Below, piece after piece: positions 53,880-63,047 of a DNA stretch of 64,000 nucleotides (position 1 is its first letter; the number at the start of each line of letters is the position of its first letter). The DNA is taken from positions 112,091 through 176,090 of the forward strand of contig NZ_SMZO01000002.1 of the NCBI RefSeq assembly GCF_004358675.1, written 5' to 3'. Made by a program: the position numbers and the translations under genes. Under the pieces are notes generated by a model. That model worked only from the letters and a program-made list of their open reading frames with translations. It searched no databases and had not been told where the DNA came from. The stretch comes from Meridianimarinicoccus aquatilis. GTDB taxonomy: Bacteria; Pseudomonadota; Alphaproteobacteria; Rhodobacterales; Rhodobacteraceae.

Positions 53880-54839
53880 ATGACAGACAAGCCGAACCTG
53901 CTGGTGGTCAGCCGTGTGATGACAGCGCCGATGCAAGCCGCCCTTGAAGCTGATTTCACAATTCAACCGCTGTTCGAACAAGAGGATCCACAAGCGTGGC
54001 TGGCAGAAATTGGTGCGGATATTGCCTATGTTCTGACGGATGGACATTGGGGCGTTCGACCAGAGGTGATGCAGCACCTGCCGAATGTGAAGATGATTTC
54101 GTGCTATGGCGTCGGCTATGACAACATTGATGCGGTGACCTGGAACTCTCGCGGGGCCGTCGTCACCCACACCCCCAATGTTCTGAACGCGGAAGTGGCC
54201 AATACAGCCATACTGCTGTGGCTCGCGACCAGTCGCCGTTTGGTTCGGGACGATCGCCACGTACGGGATGGAAAATGGCCGGATGGGGGGGCTCCGTTGA
54301 CCCGCTCTGTGGATGATCGCAAGGTCGGGATTCTCGGGCTTGGGCGGATCGGGTTGGAACTTGCCCGGCGCATCGCGGTGTTTTCACCTGAAATCAGCTA
54401 TCACACACGCACTGAAAAACCGGACGTACCCTATCGCTATTACGCGAATTTGACAGAGATGGCGCGGGATGTGGACGTGATGTTCTGCATAACACCGGGT
54501 GGCAAGGCTACCCATCACTTGGTGAACCGTGATGTGTTGGATGCACTAGGGCCCGAAGGCACGCTGATCAATGTTGGCCGCGGACCCGTCGTAGACGAGC
54601 AAGAGATGGTCAAGGCGCTGCAGGACGGCCGACTTGGCAGCGCAGGACTTGATGTGTTCGAATTTGAACCGCAGGTTCCGGCGGCTCTGTTTGCCATGGA
54701 TCAGGTCACGTTGCTGCCCCATGTGGGCAGTGCGACCGTCGAGACGCGGCGCGCGATGGGCGATCTGGCGGTCAACAATCTCAAGCAGTTTCTTGCAAAT
54801 GGCACGACCATCAGCCCGGTGCCGGAGTGTCAGCCATAG
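53880..54839 (+). CDS. D-isomer 2-hydroxyacid dehydrogenase (glyoxylate/hydroxypyruvate reductase-like)
   Basis: The 319-residue protein has both halves of the family: SCYGVGYDNIDAVTWNSRG, the cofactor loop GILGLGRIGLELARR, the catalytic arginine in NVGRGPVVDEQEMV, the glutamate in VFEFEPQVP and the histidine in LLPHVGSAT. It probably reduces hydroxypyruvate, glyoxylate or another 2-oxo acid. It is the last gene of the catabolic region. The ATG at 53880 follows AAGGAACATA. Confidence 0.88.
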   Translation: MTDKPNLLVVSRVMTAPMQAALEADFTIQPLFEQEDPQAWLAEIGADIAYVLTDGHWGVRPEVMQHLPNVKMISCYGVGYDNIDAVTWNSRGAVVTHTPNVLNAEVANTAILLWLATSRRLVRDDRHVRDGKWPDGGAPLTRSVDDRKVGILGLGRIGLELARRIAVFSPEISYHTRTEKPDVPYRYYANLTEMARDVDVMFCITPGGKATHHLVNRDVLDALGPEGTLINVGRGPVVDEQEMVKALQDGRLGSAGLDVFEFEPQVPAALFAMDQVTLLPHVGSATVETRRAMGDLAVNNLKQFLANGTTISPVPECQP

Positions 54840-55009
54840 TAGGGTGAAGGCTGGCATGACCGGGCGAACTTTTCCGGTGATGCCGCCCAAAGGCTAGGCC
54901 CTTGTGCCGCGCAATCTGACCGAACCACGTGTCGGGCGTCTGTAGACGTGGGGATCAGGTGCCGAGCCTTGAACAAGGCAGTGGCCGGTCGTTCGGCAAA
55001 CTGGACGCC

Positions 55010-55573
55010 TTAAAATAGGGGGCCATACTTCCAATTATCCGCGTCTGGGGTCACTTCATCCAGATCATAATCTGCGCCTTGCAGGCGTTTGGCGATTGCA
55101 AGACCTTCGCTTGCAGCGTCGTCAACGTAGCGTCGCCCAAGCGCTTCGTCTTGAGCAGTGCCATGCCCGCGCATCAGATTCAGGCCGTGATTGAACTTTC
55201 CGACCGGATCCCCGGCCTCGGCGGCACGGCGATCCCATTCTGCCGACGCATCGGGGTTGTAGTCGCCGCCCATAGCATTGTTTTCAAGCTGGCTCATCCA
55301 CGTCATCGCTTTTGTGTAGCCCGCCTCGGCACAGCGTGTGGTCAATGTTCGGGACAACTCATGGTCAGTGTTCTTGGTTGCGTTGATCCCCAAAGAGCAT
55401 GTGACAGAGTCAATGACCCCCATCTCGATCTTGCGTTGCAACATGGCAATACCCGTATCCTCTGGATTGAGGATGCCAAATTCGTCTTCGATTTTCTCTG
55501 CCGGGTCTGCGTGACATACGCCCGCTATTACCAGCATGCCGCATACGCAAAGTGGTCTTGCTAACGTCATCAT
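55010..55573 (-). CDS. Secreted Sel1-like/TPR-type protein
   Basis: The 187-residue protein has a signal peptide (MMTLARPLCVCGMLVIAGVC before HADP) and helical repeats resembling Sel1: RAAEAGDPVGKFNHGLNLMR, then GRRYVDDAASEGLAIAKRLQ. It is probably a periplasmic scaffold-like protein; the role is unknown. ATG 55570 and 55615 are other in-frame starts. It is not visibly linked to the neighbouring catabolic genes. Confidence 0.7.
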   Translation of the reverse strand: MMTLARPLCVCGMLVIAGVCHADPAEKIEDEFGILNPEDTGIAMLQRKIEMGVIDSVTCSLGINATKNTDHELSRTLTTRCAEAGYTKAMTWMSQLENNAMGGDYNPDASAEWDRRAAEAGDPVGKFNHGLNLMRGHGTAQDEALGRRYVDDAASEGLAIAKRLQGADYDLDEVTPDADNWKYGPLF

Positions 55574-56020
55574 GCCTGATCCTTGGTGTCGCATTTCGTT
55601 ATTGAAGTGGGTCAACGTCCCAGATGCCGAAGTCGGCTTATGCGCGACTATAACAGGCTTTCTTTAAGTTTGCACTTTTCAGCATCAGCGCATGATTTTA
55701 GCGGTCTTCGCAACCGTGGCGGACATGATGGAGCGTGCTTAGGCGAGGTGTTTCCATGGGTTTTGACGAACATCTCCCAACGCGCATAGTCGCTGTGCGG
55801 CCTGGCCGCCGCTGTTCAGACTGCCGCGTGTGCGGCCTGAAAATGGCGGTGTCTTTCTCCGTCGGTGAGACGAGGAACCACCCTGATCAAGCGGCACCTT
55901 AACACATCACCCGATCCGAGCCGGTTGGTTGCAGAGTAAGACTTGTAAAGCAGGCCATTGACCGCGCCGCATGTCTGCGTTTCATAAGTGTTGGGTATTA
56001 ACGATCGGCTAAGGGTGACT
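55574..56020. other. Intergenic region before dadA-like gene, no supported gene
   Basis: These 447 bases hold short frames only. The promoter of the divergent 56021 operon should lie here. I see no operator like TGGTATACCA, so this operon is apparently outside the GntR set. Confidence 0.35.
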
Positions 56021-57286
56021 ATGGATAAAGAGCGGATCGTTGTCGTTGGGGCAGGCATCGTGGGGGTGTCAGCGGCTCTTTGGCTACAGCGCGATGGGTT
56101 TGACGTGACTTTGCTTGACCGCGAAGGGCCCGCCGCAGGTACATCTTACGGCAATGGTGGGGTTTTGGCATCTGGGTCTATTGTACCTGTGACAGTTCCC
56201 GGACTTTGGAAAAAGGCCCCCGGAATGCTGCTAAGCCCGGATCAACCGTTGTTTCTGGGGTGGCGTTATCTCCCCCGGTTGGTGCCATTTCTGCGCAAGT
56301 ACATGGCACAGGCAAAGAACGCCGAACAGATCGCACGCGGGCTGCACGACCTTCTGCATGACTCAGTGGATCAGCATTATGCCCTTGCAGGCAGTTCGCA
56401 CGCCGCTGCTTTTTTGCGCCGTGACGATTGGATTTACGGCTACAAGGATCGGGCTGCATTTTTGGCCGATAGTTACGGCTGGAAACTCCGCAAACAAAAC
56501 GGTGTTCCTTTCGTTGAAATGACCTCGGAAGAGCTCGCTGCCCATGATCCTGCGATCGCCGGACGCTTTGGCTTCGGGGTGCGATTGGAGCGACACGGCA
56601 GCGTCACGGATCCGGGGGCCTATGTCACCGCCTTGGCAGACACGTTTCGCAAGAATGGCGGGACGTTCCAGAAGGCAACGATCACGGGACTGACGATCAA
56701 GGACGGCCTTTGTACCAGTCTGGAAACCAGTGATGGACCCGTGATCGCGGATCAATATGTTCTGACCCTTGGGGCTTGGTCCGGCCCGTTCGCCGCCCAA
56801 CTGGGTATCACCGTGCCTCTGGAATCCGAACGTGGCTATCACATCGAATTCGTGAATCCCTCTATCACGCTAAAAAGCACAGTGATGGTGGCAACAGGGA
56901 AGTTTGTCATGAACTCGCTTGACGGGCGGTTGCGCTGCGCCGGAATTGTGGAGTTTGCAGGGCTGGATGCGCCTGCCTCAACTGCGCCTTTCGCGCTTCT
57001 CAAACGTCAAGTGAAAGACTTGTTCCCGGACCTCACCTATGATGGGATCACCGAATGGATGGGGCATAGACCAAGCACTTCAGACTCGTTGCCCGTTATC
57101 GGACATGCCCCAAATGCGCATAACGTTTTGCTTGGGTATGGGCATCAACATGTCGGTCTCACTGGCGGGCCGAAAACAGGGCGCTGGCTTGCGCAACTTG
57201 CAAGCGGGCACGCCCCTAATACCGACCTTGGTGCCTATGCGCCAAGCCGAACTGAACCGGGCCAACCCGGTCGGAACACCAACTAG
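56021..57286 (+). CDS. D-amino-acid dehydrogenase-like FAD oxidoreductase
   Basis: The 421-residue protein is a DadA-type flavin enzyme: FAD loop IVVVGAGIVGVSAALWLQRD, SYGNGGVLASGSIVP, WLGHRPSTSD-like WMGHRPSTSDSLPVIG, and the C-terminal YGHQHVGLTGGPKTGRWLAQ. DadA deaminates D-amino acids at the membrane; relatives act on hydroxyproline or other imino acids. Gene order with a TRAP system and a racemase-family gene supports an amino- or imino-acid pathway. The start at 56021 follows AAGGGTGACT. Confidence 0.85.
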   Translation: MDKERIVVVGAGIVGVSAALWLQRDGFDVTLLDREGPAAGTSYGNGGVLASGSIVPVTVPGLWKKAPGMLLSPDQPLFLGWRYLPRLVPFLRKYMAQAKNAEQIARGLHDLLHDSVDQHYALAGSSHAAAFLRRDDWIYGYKDRAAFLADSYGWKLRKQNGVPFVEMTSEELAAHDPAIAGRFGFGVRLERHGSVTDPGAYVTALADTFRKNGGTFQKATITGLTIKDGLCTSLETSDGPVIADQYVLTLGAWSGPFAAQLGITVPLESERGYHIEFVNPSITLKSTVMVATGKFVMNSLDGRLRCAGIVEFAGLDAPASTAPFALLKRQVKDLFPDLTYDGITEWMGHRPSTSDSLPVIGHAPNAHNVLLGYGHQHVGLTGGPKTGRWLAQLASGHAPNTDLGAYAPSRTEPGQPGRNTN

Positions 57287-57297
57287 GAGCAAATAAA

Positions 57298-58269
57298 ATG
57301 ATCAAGACCAAAACACTGTTGACGATGAGCGTTGCGGCGCTTTGCTTTGGCGGCGCGGCACATGCCGAGAACTGGGATATGCCGATGGCGTACCCGGCCA
57401 ATAACTACCACACGGAAAACGCGCAGATTTTCGTCGATGACGTGCGCGAATGTACCGGCGGCGAATTGGATATCACAATCCATGCCGGTGGATCGCTGTT
57501 CAAAGGAAACGAGATCAAGCGCGCGGTACAGGTCGGCGAAGCGCAGATCGGCGAGCGTCTGCTGTCCGCCCATGCCAACGAGAATGCGGTGTTCGGGTAC
57601 GATTCAGTTCCGTTCCTGGCCACATCTTTTGCGGCCTCTGACAAACTGCGCGACGCGGCGAAGCCCACGTTGAATGCGCTGCTGAACGATCAGAACATGA
57701 CCTTGCTCTATTCCGTTCCGTGGCCGCCGCAGGGCCTGTATTTCGCCAAAGAGGTGAACACGCTTGCGGATGCCGAAGGCCTGAAATTCCGCGCCTATAA
57801 CGCTGCAACGGCCCGCGTGGCAGAGCTTGGCGGCATGGTTCCGACCCAGATCGAAGCGGCGGAACTGAAGCAGGCATTGGCGACCGGTGTTGTGCAGGCC
57901 TTCATTTCGTCCGGTTCGACCGGGGTGGATGAAAAGGTCTGGGAAGATCTGACAAATTTCTATGACGCCAAAGCCTGGCTGCCGCGCAATTCGATTTTTG
58001 TAAATTCAGATGCGTTTGATGGTCTGCCCGACGCCTCTAAAGAATGTCTGATGAGCAAAGCCGCCGAAGCTGAAGCGCGCGGATCGGCCAAGGCAGAAGA
58101 ATTGGCTGGCGGTTTTCTTGCGACGTTGGCCGAAAATGGCCTGACAGTTTCTGAACCAAGCGAAGGCCTGTCCGCAGATCTTGCCGTAATCGGCGCGACC
58201 ATGACTGACGAGTGGCTGGCACAAGCCGGTGATGCAGGCGCGGCCATCGTCGACGCATACAAGAACTAA
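57298..58269 (+). CDS. TRAP transporter solute-binding protein (DctP family)
   Basis: The 323-residue periplasmic protein has a Sec signal with cleavage after GGAAHA (near residue 22), the carboxylate arginine in GLKFRAYNAATARVAELGGM, and QALATGVVQAFISSGSTGV. It begins 11 bases after the dehydrogenase stop, so it belongs to the same operon. The substrate may be an amino acid or related carboxylate. Confidence 0.87.
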   Translation: MIKTKTLLTMSVAALCFGGAAHAENWDMPMAYPANNYHTENAQIFVDDVRECTGGELDITIHAGGSLFKGNEIKRAVQVGEAQIGERLLSAHANENAVFGYDSVPFLATSFAASDKLRDAAKPTLNALLNDQNMTLLYSVPWPPQGLYFAKEVNTLADAEGLKFRAYNAATARVAELGGMVPTQIEAAELKQALATGVVQAFISSGSTGVDEKVWEDLTNFYDAKAWLPRNSIFVNSDAFDGLPDASKECLMSKAAEAEARGSAKAEELAGGFLATLAENGLTVSEPSEGLSADLAVIGATMTDEWLAQAGDAGAAIVDAYKN

Positions 58270-58274
58270 GCGAT

Positions 58275-58302
58275 CTGCCCCTATCTGAACAGGGTGGGGG
58301 CA
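58275..58302 (+). promoter_or_regulatory. Intercistronic hairpin after the third TRAP binding-protein gene
   Basis: TGCCCC pairs with GGGGCA, and the stem can extend inward imperfectly. It starts 5 bases after the stop of the binding-protein gene. It is weaker than the other two hairpins, but its position is the same. Confidence 0.4.
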
Positions 58303-58317
58303 CTCAATTCAGTTTCC

Positions 58318-60246
58318 ATGGTGAGGGATATGCCTGTGCGCAGTGTATTGGACGGCCTTTACAAGATGTCTGGGATGGCCGCCGCCGTTGCACTTGTTGC
58401 TATTCTGGGGCTTGTCATCACGCAGATGGTTGCCCGCTGGAGCGGTCAGATTTTCCCCGGTGGCGCGCAATATGCCGGCTATGCCATGGCGGCCACGTCG
58501 TTTTTGGCCATGGCGTATACCTTCAATCACAATGCGCATATCCGGGTGGGCCTTTTCGTTACCAAATCGGGTCGCTATCGCCGCGCGATGGAACTCTGGT
58601 GCTATACACTGGCGAGCATGTCCGCGGTGTTTCTTGCTTGGTACGCGGTGAAGGCGACAATGCTTTCTGCGCGGATCAACGACATCTCGCAGGGGCAGGA
58701 CGCAACGCCGTTATGGATGCCGCAGGTTTTCATGGCCGTGGGGGCCGTCATCTTCGCAATCGCGGTCGTCGATAACCTTGTGCGGATTGTGTTGACTGAC
58801 TTTCAAGGCGTGGGCGCAGCGGAAAGTTCTATGGACTGGTCGCAGGTTCTGTTCCATTCCAAAGCGAGCCGGGCGATCTTGGTTGGTGCAATCTTGCTGG
58901 TTGTGTACGCCGCGATGCAGGCCATGACCGGTTTTGATCGGGATGCGGTCGCGCTGAAAATCGGGATATTCCTGTTCGTCATGTTCTTCTTGCTTGGATC
59001 GGGCATTTGGGTCGGCCTCGCGCTATTGGGCGTGGCGTATATCGGGATGATCGGATTCACCTCGCGCAATCCGGGCAATGCGATGATTATTACCGTCTGG
59101 ACAAGTTCCAGCAGTTGGACGTTGACCGCGCTGCCGCTCTTTATCTGGATGGGCGAAATCCTGTACCGCACACGACTGTCCGAAGACATGTTCAAGGGGC
59201 TGGCCCCATGGCTGTCGCGCATCCCCGGCGGGTTGCTTCATACGAACGTGGTGGGGTGCACCGTGTTCGCTGCCGTGTCTGGGTCTTCCGCGGCGACGCT
59301 GACAACGGTCGGTAAAATGTCGATCCCAGAACTGCAAAAGCGTGGCTATCCAGAGTACATGACAATTGGAACGCTGGCCGGGGCGGCAACGCTGGGTCTG
59401 ATGATCCCGCCTTCACTGACGCTGATCGTGTATGGCGTGACGGTGAAGGAGAGCATTACCAAGCTCTTTATGGCTGGGGTAATCCCTGGCCTCGTTCTTG
59501 CAGGCATGTTCATGCTCTACATCGTTGCATGGTATTTTCTGCGACCCGGTCAGCGGCCAAAGCCGGAACCTCACGTCGGCTTCATTGCAGCGTTGAAAAA
59601 CTCCACGCTGCTGATCCCTGTGATCGCACTGGTCGTTGTGGTCATCGGGTCGATGTACGGCGGCTATGCCACCCCTACCGAAGCGGCGGCTTTCGGGGTT
59701 GTCGGCGCGTTGGTGCTTGCAGCGCTGCAAGGTTCGCTCAGCCTGCACACGTTTACCCAAAGTCTGCTGGGTGCCACCCGCACAAGTGCGATGATCGCTT
59801 TGATATTGATGGGCGCGGCATTCTTGTCGCTGTCCATGGGCTTTACCGGGTTACCGCGCGCGCTGGCTGAGTGGATCGCGGAATTTAACCTGTCACCCAT
59901 TGCGTTGATCGCGGCGCTCACGGTGTTCTACATCATTATTGGGATGTTCCTTGACGGTATTTCCGCCGTGGTACTGACAATGGCGATCATAGAACCAATG
60001 ATCCGCGCGGCGGGGATCGACCTGATCTGGTTTGGGATCTTCATCGTGGTCGTGGTTGAAATGGCGCAAATCACACCGCCCATCGGGTTCAACCTTTTTG
60101 TTCTGCAATCCATGACCAAACATGACATCACCTATATCGCGAAAACGGCCCTTCCGATGTTTGGGATCATGGTGCTGATGGTCGTCGTGCTGGTTGCCTT
60201 CCCGGAGTTGGCCACATGGCTTCCGGACCGATTGTTGGCGCAATGA
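58318..60246 (+). CDS. Fused TRAP permease (DctQ-DctM)
   Basis: The 642-residue protein joins a DctQ-like four-helix region (about residues 10-160, with VALVAILGLVITQMVARWSG) to a DctM domain (about 200-640) containing SGSSAATLTTVGKMSIPELQ, LGLMIPPSLTLIVYGVTVKE and EMAQITPPIGFNLFVLQ. One polypeptide thus replaces the two permease subunits. Alternative starts are GTG 58294 and ATG 58330. It overlaps the next gene by 4 bases. Confidence 0.88.
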   Translation: MVRDMPVRSVLDGLYKMSGMAAAVALVAILGLVITQMVARWSGQIFPGGAQYAGYAMAATSFLAMAYTFNHNAHIRVGLFVTKSGRYRRAMELWCYTLASMSAVFLAWYAVKATMLSARINDISQGQDATPLWMPQVFMAVGAVIFAIAVVDNLVRIVLTDFQGVGAAESSMDWSQVLFHSKASRAILVGAILLVVYAAMQAMTGFDRDAVALKIGIFLFVMFFLLGSGIWVGLALLGVAYIGMIGFTSRNPGNAMIITVWTSSSSWTLTALPLFIWMGEILYRTRLSEDMFKGLAPWLSRIPGGLLHTNVVGCTVFAAVSGSSAATLTTVGKMSIPELQKRGYPEYMTIGTLAGAATLGLMIPPSLTLIVYGVTVKESITKLFMAGVIPGLVLAGMFMLYIVAWYFLRPGQRPKPEPHVGFIAALKNSTLLIPVIALVVVVIGSMYGGYATPTEAAAFGVVGALVLAALQGSLSLHTFTQSLLGATRTSAMIALILMGAAFLSLSMGFTGLPRALAEWIAEFNLSPIALIAALTVFYIIIGMFLDGISAVVLTMAIIEPMIRAAGIDLIWFGIFIVVVVEMAQITPPIGFNLFVLQSMTKHDITYIAKTALPMFGIMVLMVVVLVAFPELATWLPDRLLAQ

Positions 60247-61151
60247 TCCTGCTGCGATGGGTGGGCGTGCATGCCGGGTCCGTCTTGCTTTGCGGGTTGG
60301 TGGGCGTGGGGTTCTTTCCCGACCTGTCCGCCTTTTTGCGACCGTTCCTGCCGATGCTTGTATCTTTGGTTTTGGGTTTGGCCATCGCGCGGATGGATGT
60401 GGGCAGCATCCTTCGCGACTTTGCAAACCCGAGGAAGCTGGCGTTGATGCTTGCCGCCTTGGTGGCTTTCGTTCCGCTCACGTGCCTTGCCCTTGTTGGG
60501 GTTGGCACGCTTCTGGGGGCAAGCCCTGAAACAATTCTTGCGCTCGCAGTGTTTGGCGCGTCACCGCCGCTGAGCTCTGCGGCCAGTCTTGCGCTGATGC
60601 TTGGCTATGACGCGCGGATGACGCTTCAGTTTGGCAGCCTGGCCACGCTGGCGCTGCCGCTGCTGGGGCCGCTCACCATGTCTTTGGTGGGAATCGATGT
60701 GGACGTGGCTGTTCTGCACATGGCGTTTCGTATTGCGGCCATGGTAGCGGGCGGCTTTGCGATTGGTCTTGGTCTTCAAGCCATTTTGGGGCGGTCGCGT
60801 ATCGCCGCGCACCGCGATGCTTTTAACGGCGCAGCGACCATTGGCATGCTGCTGTTTCTATTTCCTCTGTTCGATGGCGTGTTGGGATTTGCACGGGCGG
60901 AGCCATTGCAGGCGGCTGGTCTTCTTGCGCTCGCCGTCATGCTCAATTTCGGGGGGCATATCGCGGTGTCCATAGGCGCGCGCCGGGTTGCAGATCTGCC
61001 GCGCGCGCAGGCCGCCGGGCTTATGTTCGGCAATCGAAATGTGTCGTTTTATCTTGCCGTGCTTCCCCTGAACCCTGCATTGGGGTTGTTCGTCGCAGCG
61101 TCGCAAATCCCGATCTATGCAACGCCCGCTGTCTTCGGAAGACGCAAGTGA
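60243..61151 (+). CDS. BASS-like membrane transporter, uncertain substrate
   Basis: The 302-residue integral membrane protein has about ten hydrophobic segments and the two-repeat look of the bile acid:sodium symporter superfamily (GASPPLSSAASLALMLGYDA; AGLMFGNRNVSFYLAVLPLN). The pattern FGNRNVSF is typical of BASS-fold members. In this operon it may be a second carrier for substrate or product. The identification is by fold pattern, so the substrate is unknown. It overlaps the fused permease stop and the racemase start. Confidence 0.65.
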   Translation: MILLRWVGVHAGSVLLCGLVGVGFFPDLSAFLRPFLPMLVSLVLGLAIARMDVGSILRDFANPRKLALMLAALVAFVPLTCLALVGVGTLLGASPETILALAVFGASPPLSSAASLALMLGYDARMTLQFGSLATLALPLLGPLTMSLVGIDVDVAVLHMAFRIAAMVAGGFAIGLGLQAILGRSRIAAHRDAFNGAATIGMLLFLFPLFDGVLGFARAEPLQAAGLLALAVMLNFGGHIAVSIGARRVADLPRAQAAGLMFGNRNVSFYLAVLPLNPALGLFVAASQIPIYATPAVFGRRK

Positions 61152-61843
61152 CAGGCTTCATCGGAGTTCTCATGCTCGACACCGCATTTGAACGCGTCGT
61201 AGGCGACGCGGGACATGCTGACAGCTATGAGGTTCCGGCGAAAATCAAAATCGTGCCCAACGCAGGAAGCCCCGATATCGTGCGAAACGGCAGGCCAGAT
61301 CCTGCGCTGGTGACGGCCTTTTGCGACGCGGGCCGCGAGCTTGAGGCTGAAGGTGCTATCGCGCTGACATCCACCTGCGGTTTCTTGCTGACGGTACAAG
61401 ACGACATCGCCCGGGCTGTGCGGGTTCCGGTTATCGTGTCGGCCTTGTCGCTCTTCGCGCTGGTTCATGCGATGCACGGCGGCCGACCTGTGGGGATCTT
61501 GACCGCGTCGACGAAAGCGCTTGGTCAAACCGTTCTGGACGCTGCCGGGGTGGTGCCGGGCCAAGCGGTGATTGCCGGGATGGAGGATGTGCCAGCTTTT
61601 GCGTCAGCTATTCTCGTTCCCAAATCGCAGCAGCCAAAGACAATCGACTGCACCGCAATTGAAGCCGCCGTCGTTCGCAAAGCCGTTCATCTGTGCCGCA
61701 CTACACCTGCAATGCGTGCCATCTTGCTGGAATGTGGAAATCTGCCCCCTTACGCCGATGCGATCAGGGCGGCGACCGGATTGCCCGTGTACTCGATCCT
61801 GGATGGAGCGCGGTTCGCAGTGTCAGGGGCGATGGTGATCTGA
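61148..61843 (+). CDS. Asp/Glu/hydantoin racemase family protein
   Basis: The 231-residue protein has the two family cysteines, in ALTSTCGFLLTVQDD and LLECGNLPPYA, which act as acid/base pair in Asp/Glu racemases and hydantoin racemases. The start is GTG (61148), overlapping the preceding stop. With the DadA-like enzyme in the same operon, it could racemise the amino acid to the isomer that is oxidised. Exact substrate unknown; maleate isomerase relatives exist. Confidence 0.78.
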   Translation: MTGFIGVLMLDTAFERVVGDAGHADSYEVPAKIKIVPNAGSPDIVRNGRPDPALVTAFCDAGRELEAEGAIALTSTCGFLLTVQDDIARAVRVPVIVSALSLFALVHAMHGGRPVGILTASTKALGQTVLDAAGVVPGQAVIAGMEDVPAFASAILVPKSQQPKTIDCTAIEAAVVRKAVHLCRTTPAMRAILLECGNLPPYADAIRAATGLPVYSILDGARFAVSGAMVI

Positions 61844-61847
61844 CGGC

Positions 61848-62933
61848 TCAGGACCGGTTGCGGGGTTTTGAGCTGATTGCCTTGCGGACGACCTTCCCAA
61901 ATGCCCGGTCTTTTTCGCGCCGTTTCGCAAGGGTTGCAGAGTTAAAGGCATCCTCGGCCTGTAGTTTGCGCCATCGCTCAAGCCTTTTCGGGTCCAGGTC
62001 CCCGCCTTTGATTGCGGTTTGAACAGCGCAGCCGGGTTCGCTGTCATGCGCACAATCGCTGAACCGACACTGCGCTGCCAACTCTTCGATATCATCAAAC
62101 ACATCGGCAATGCCGGCCGCCGCATCCGCCAGTTGAATTTCGCGCATTCCGGGCGTGTCGAGAACGATGCATCCACCCCGCGCAAAGTGCAATTCGCGGT
62201 GCGTCGTGGTGTGCCGCCCGCGCGCATCGTCTTCGCGTATCTCTTGCGTGGCTATTCCGTCGTTTCCTGTCAGTGCATTGGTCAGGGTGGATTTCCCAAC
62301 CCCGGACGAGCCAAGGAACGCGACGGTTTTGCCGGGGATGCACCAATCGGCCAAGGCTTTGATCGGCGCATCCCCCTTGGCGTTAAGCGCAATCACGGGC
62401 ACACGGGCCGAAACACTTTGTGCCGCGGTGATATATGGGGCCGGATCGTCGGTGATGTCTGTTTTGGTCAACACGATCACAGGATCAATCTCTGCATCAA
62501 ACGCAAGCGCGACATACCGCTCAAGACGGGCCAGGTTGAAATCCTGATTACATGAAGCAACGACAAAGGCTGTGTCGATATTCGCCGCAATCTGTTGAAC
62601 CTGAACATCGGTTCCCGGTGCACGCCGTTTGACCAGACTTCTGCGGGCCAGAACCCGGCTGGCACCGGGCCGAACCTTGTCCCAGAGTAACCAATCGCCC
62701 ACCGTGGCATCGGCACGTGGCGGCAGAACTTCGTCGATGCCATCGCCAGACACGTGCAAGCCGCTTCTGTGCACAGATACGATCCGAACCGGAGGGGTTT
62801 GAGCCATCTCGGTCACATCGATCTGTTGCGCAAAAAACGGGGCCCACCCCAGTCTTTCGAGAGGGGTCATATCGCGTTTCGCGGGCGCAGGGGCCGCGCT
62901 GGCAGAGAGGAATTTTGAGTAATCACGAACCAT
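61848..62933 (-). CDS. rsgA: Small ribosomal subunit-dependent GTPase A
   Basis: RsgA is a circularly permuted GTPase that helps mature the 30S subunit and is stimulated by ribosomes. The 361-residue protein has an OB-fold N-terminal part (HVSGDGIDEVLPPRADATVG), G4 VLTKTD before the G1 loop FLGSSGVGKSTLTNAL, then DTPGMREIQLAD, and a zinc-finger region CRFSDCAHDSEPGCAV. It ends four bases after the convergent racemase gene. Confidence 0.94.
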   Translation of the reverse strand: MVRDYSKFLSASAAPAPAKRDMTPLERLGWAPFFAQQIDVTEMAQTPPVRIVSVHRSGLHVSGDGIDEVLPPRADATVGDWLLWDKVRPGASRVLARRSLVKRRAPGTDVQVQQIAANIDTAFVVASCNQDFNLARLERYVALAFDAEIDPVIVLTKTDITDDPAPYITAAQSVSARVPVIALNAKGDAPIKALADWCIPGKTVAFLGSSGVGKSTLTNALTGNDGIATQEIREDDARGRHTTTHRELHFARGGCIVLDTPGMREIQLADAAAGIADVFDDIEELAAQCRFSDCAHDSEPGCAVQTAIKGGDLDPKRLERWRKLQAEDAFNSATLAKRREKDRAFGKVVRKAISSKPRNRS

Positions 62934-63047
62934 TGGAGAAGGTTAACAGAAGAAGAAAAGGTATTCGCGTAGTTTTTGTAAACGCGCGCCTTCCATGGTG
63001 TCGCAAGGCAATGGGCCCGGTGGGTGGGCCATTGAACGGAGTCGGCG

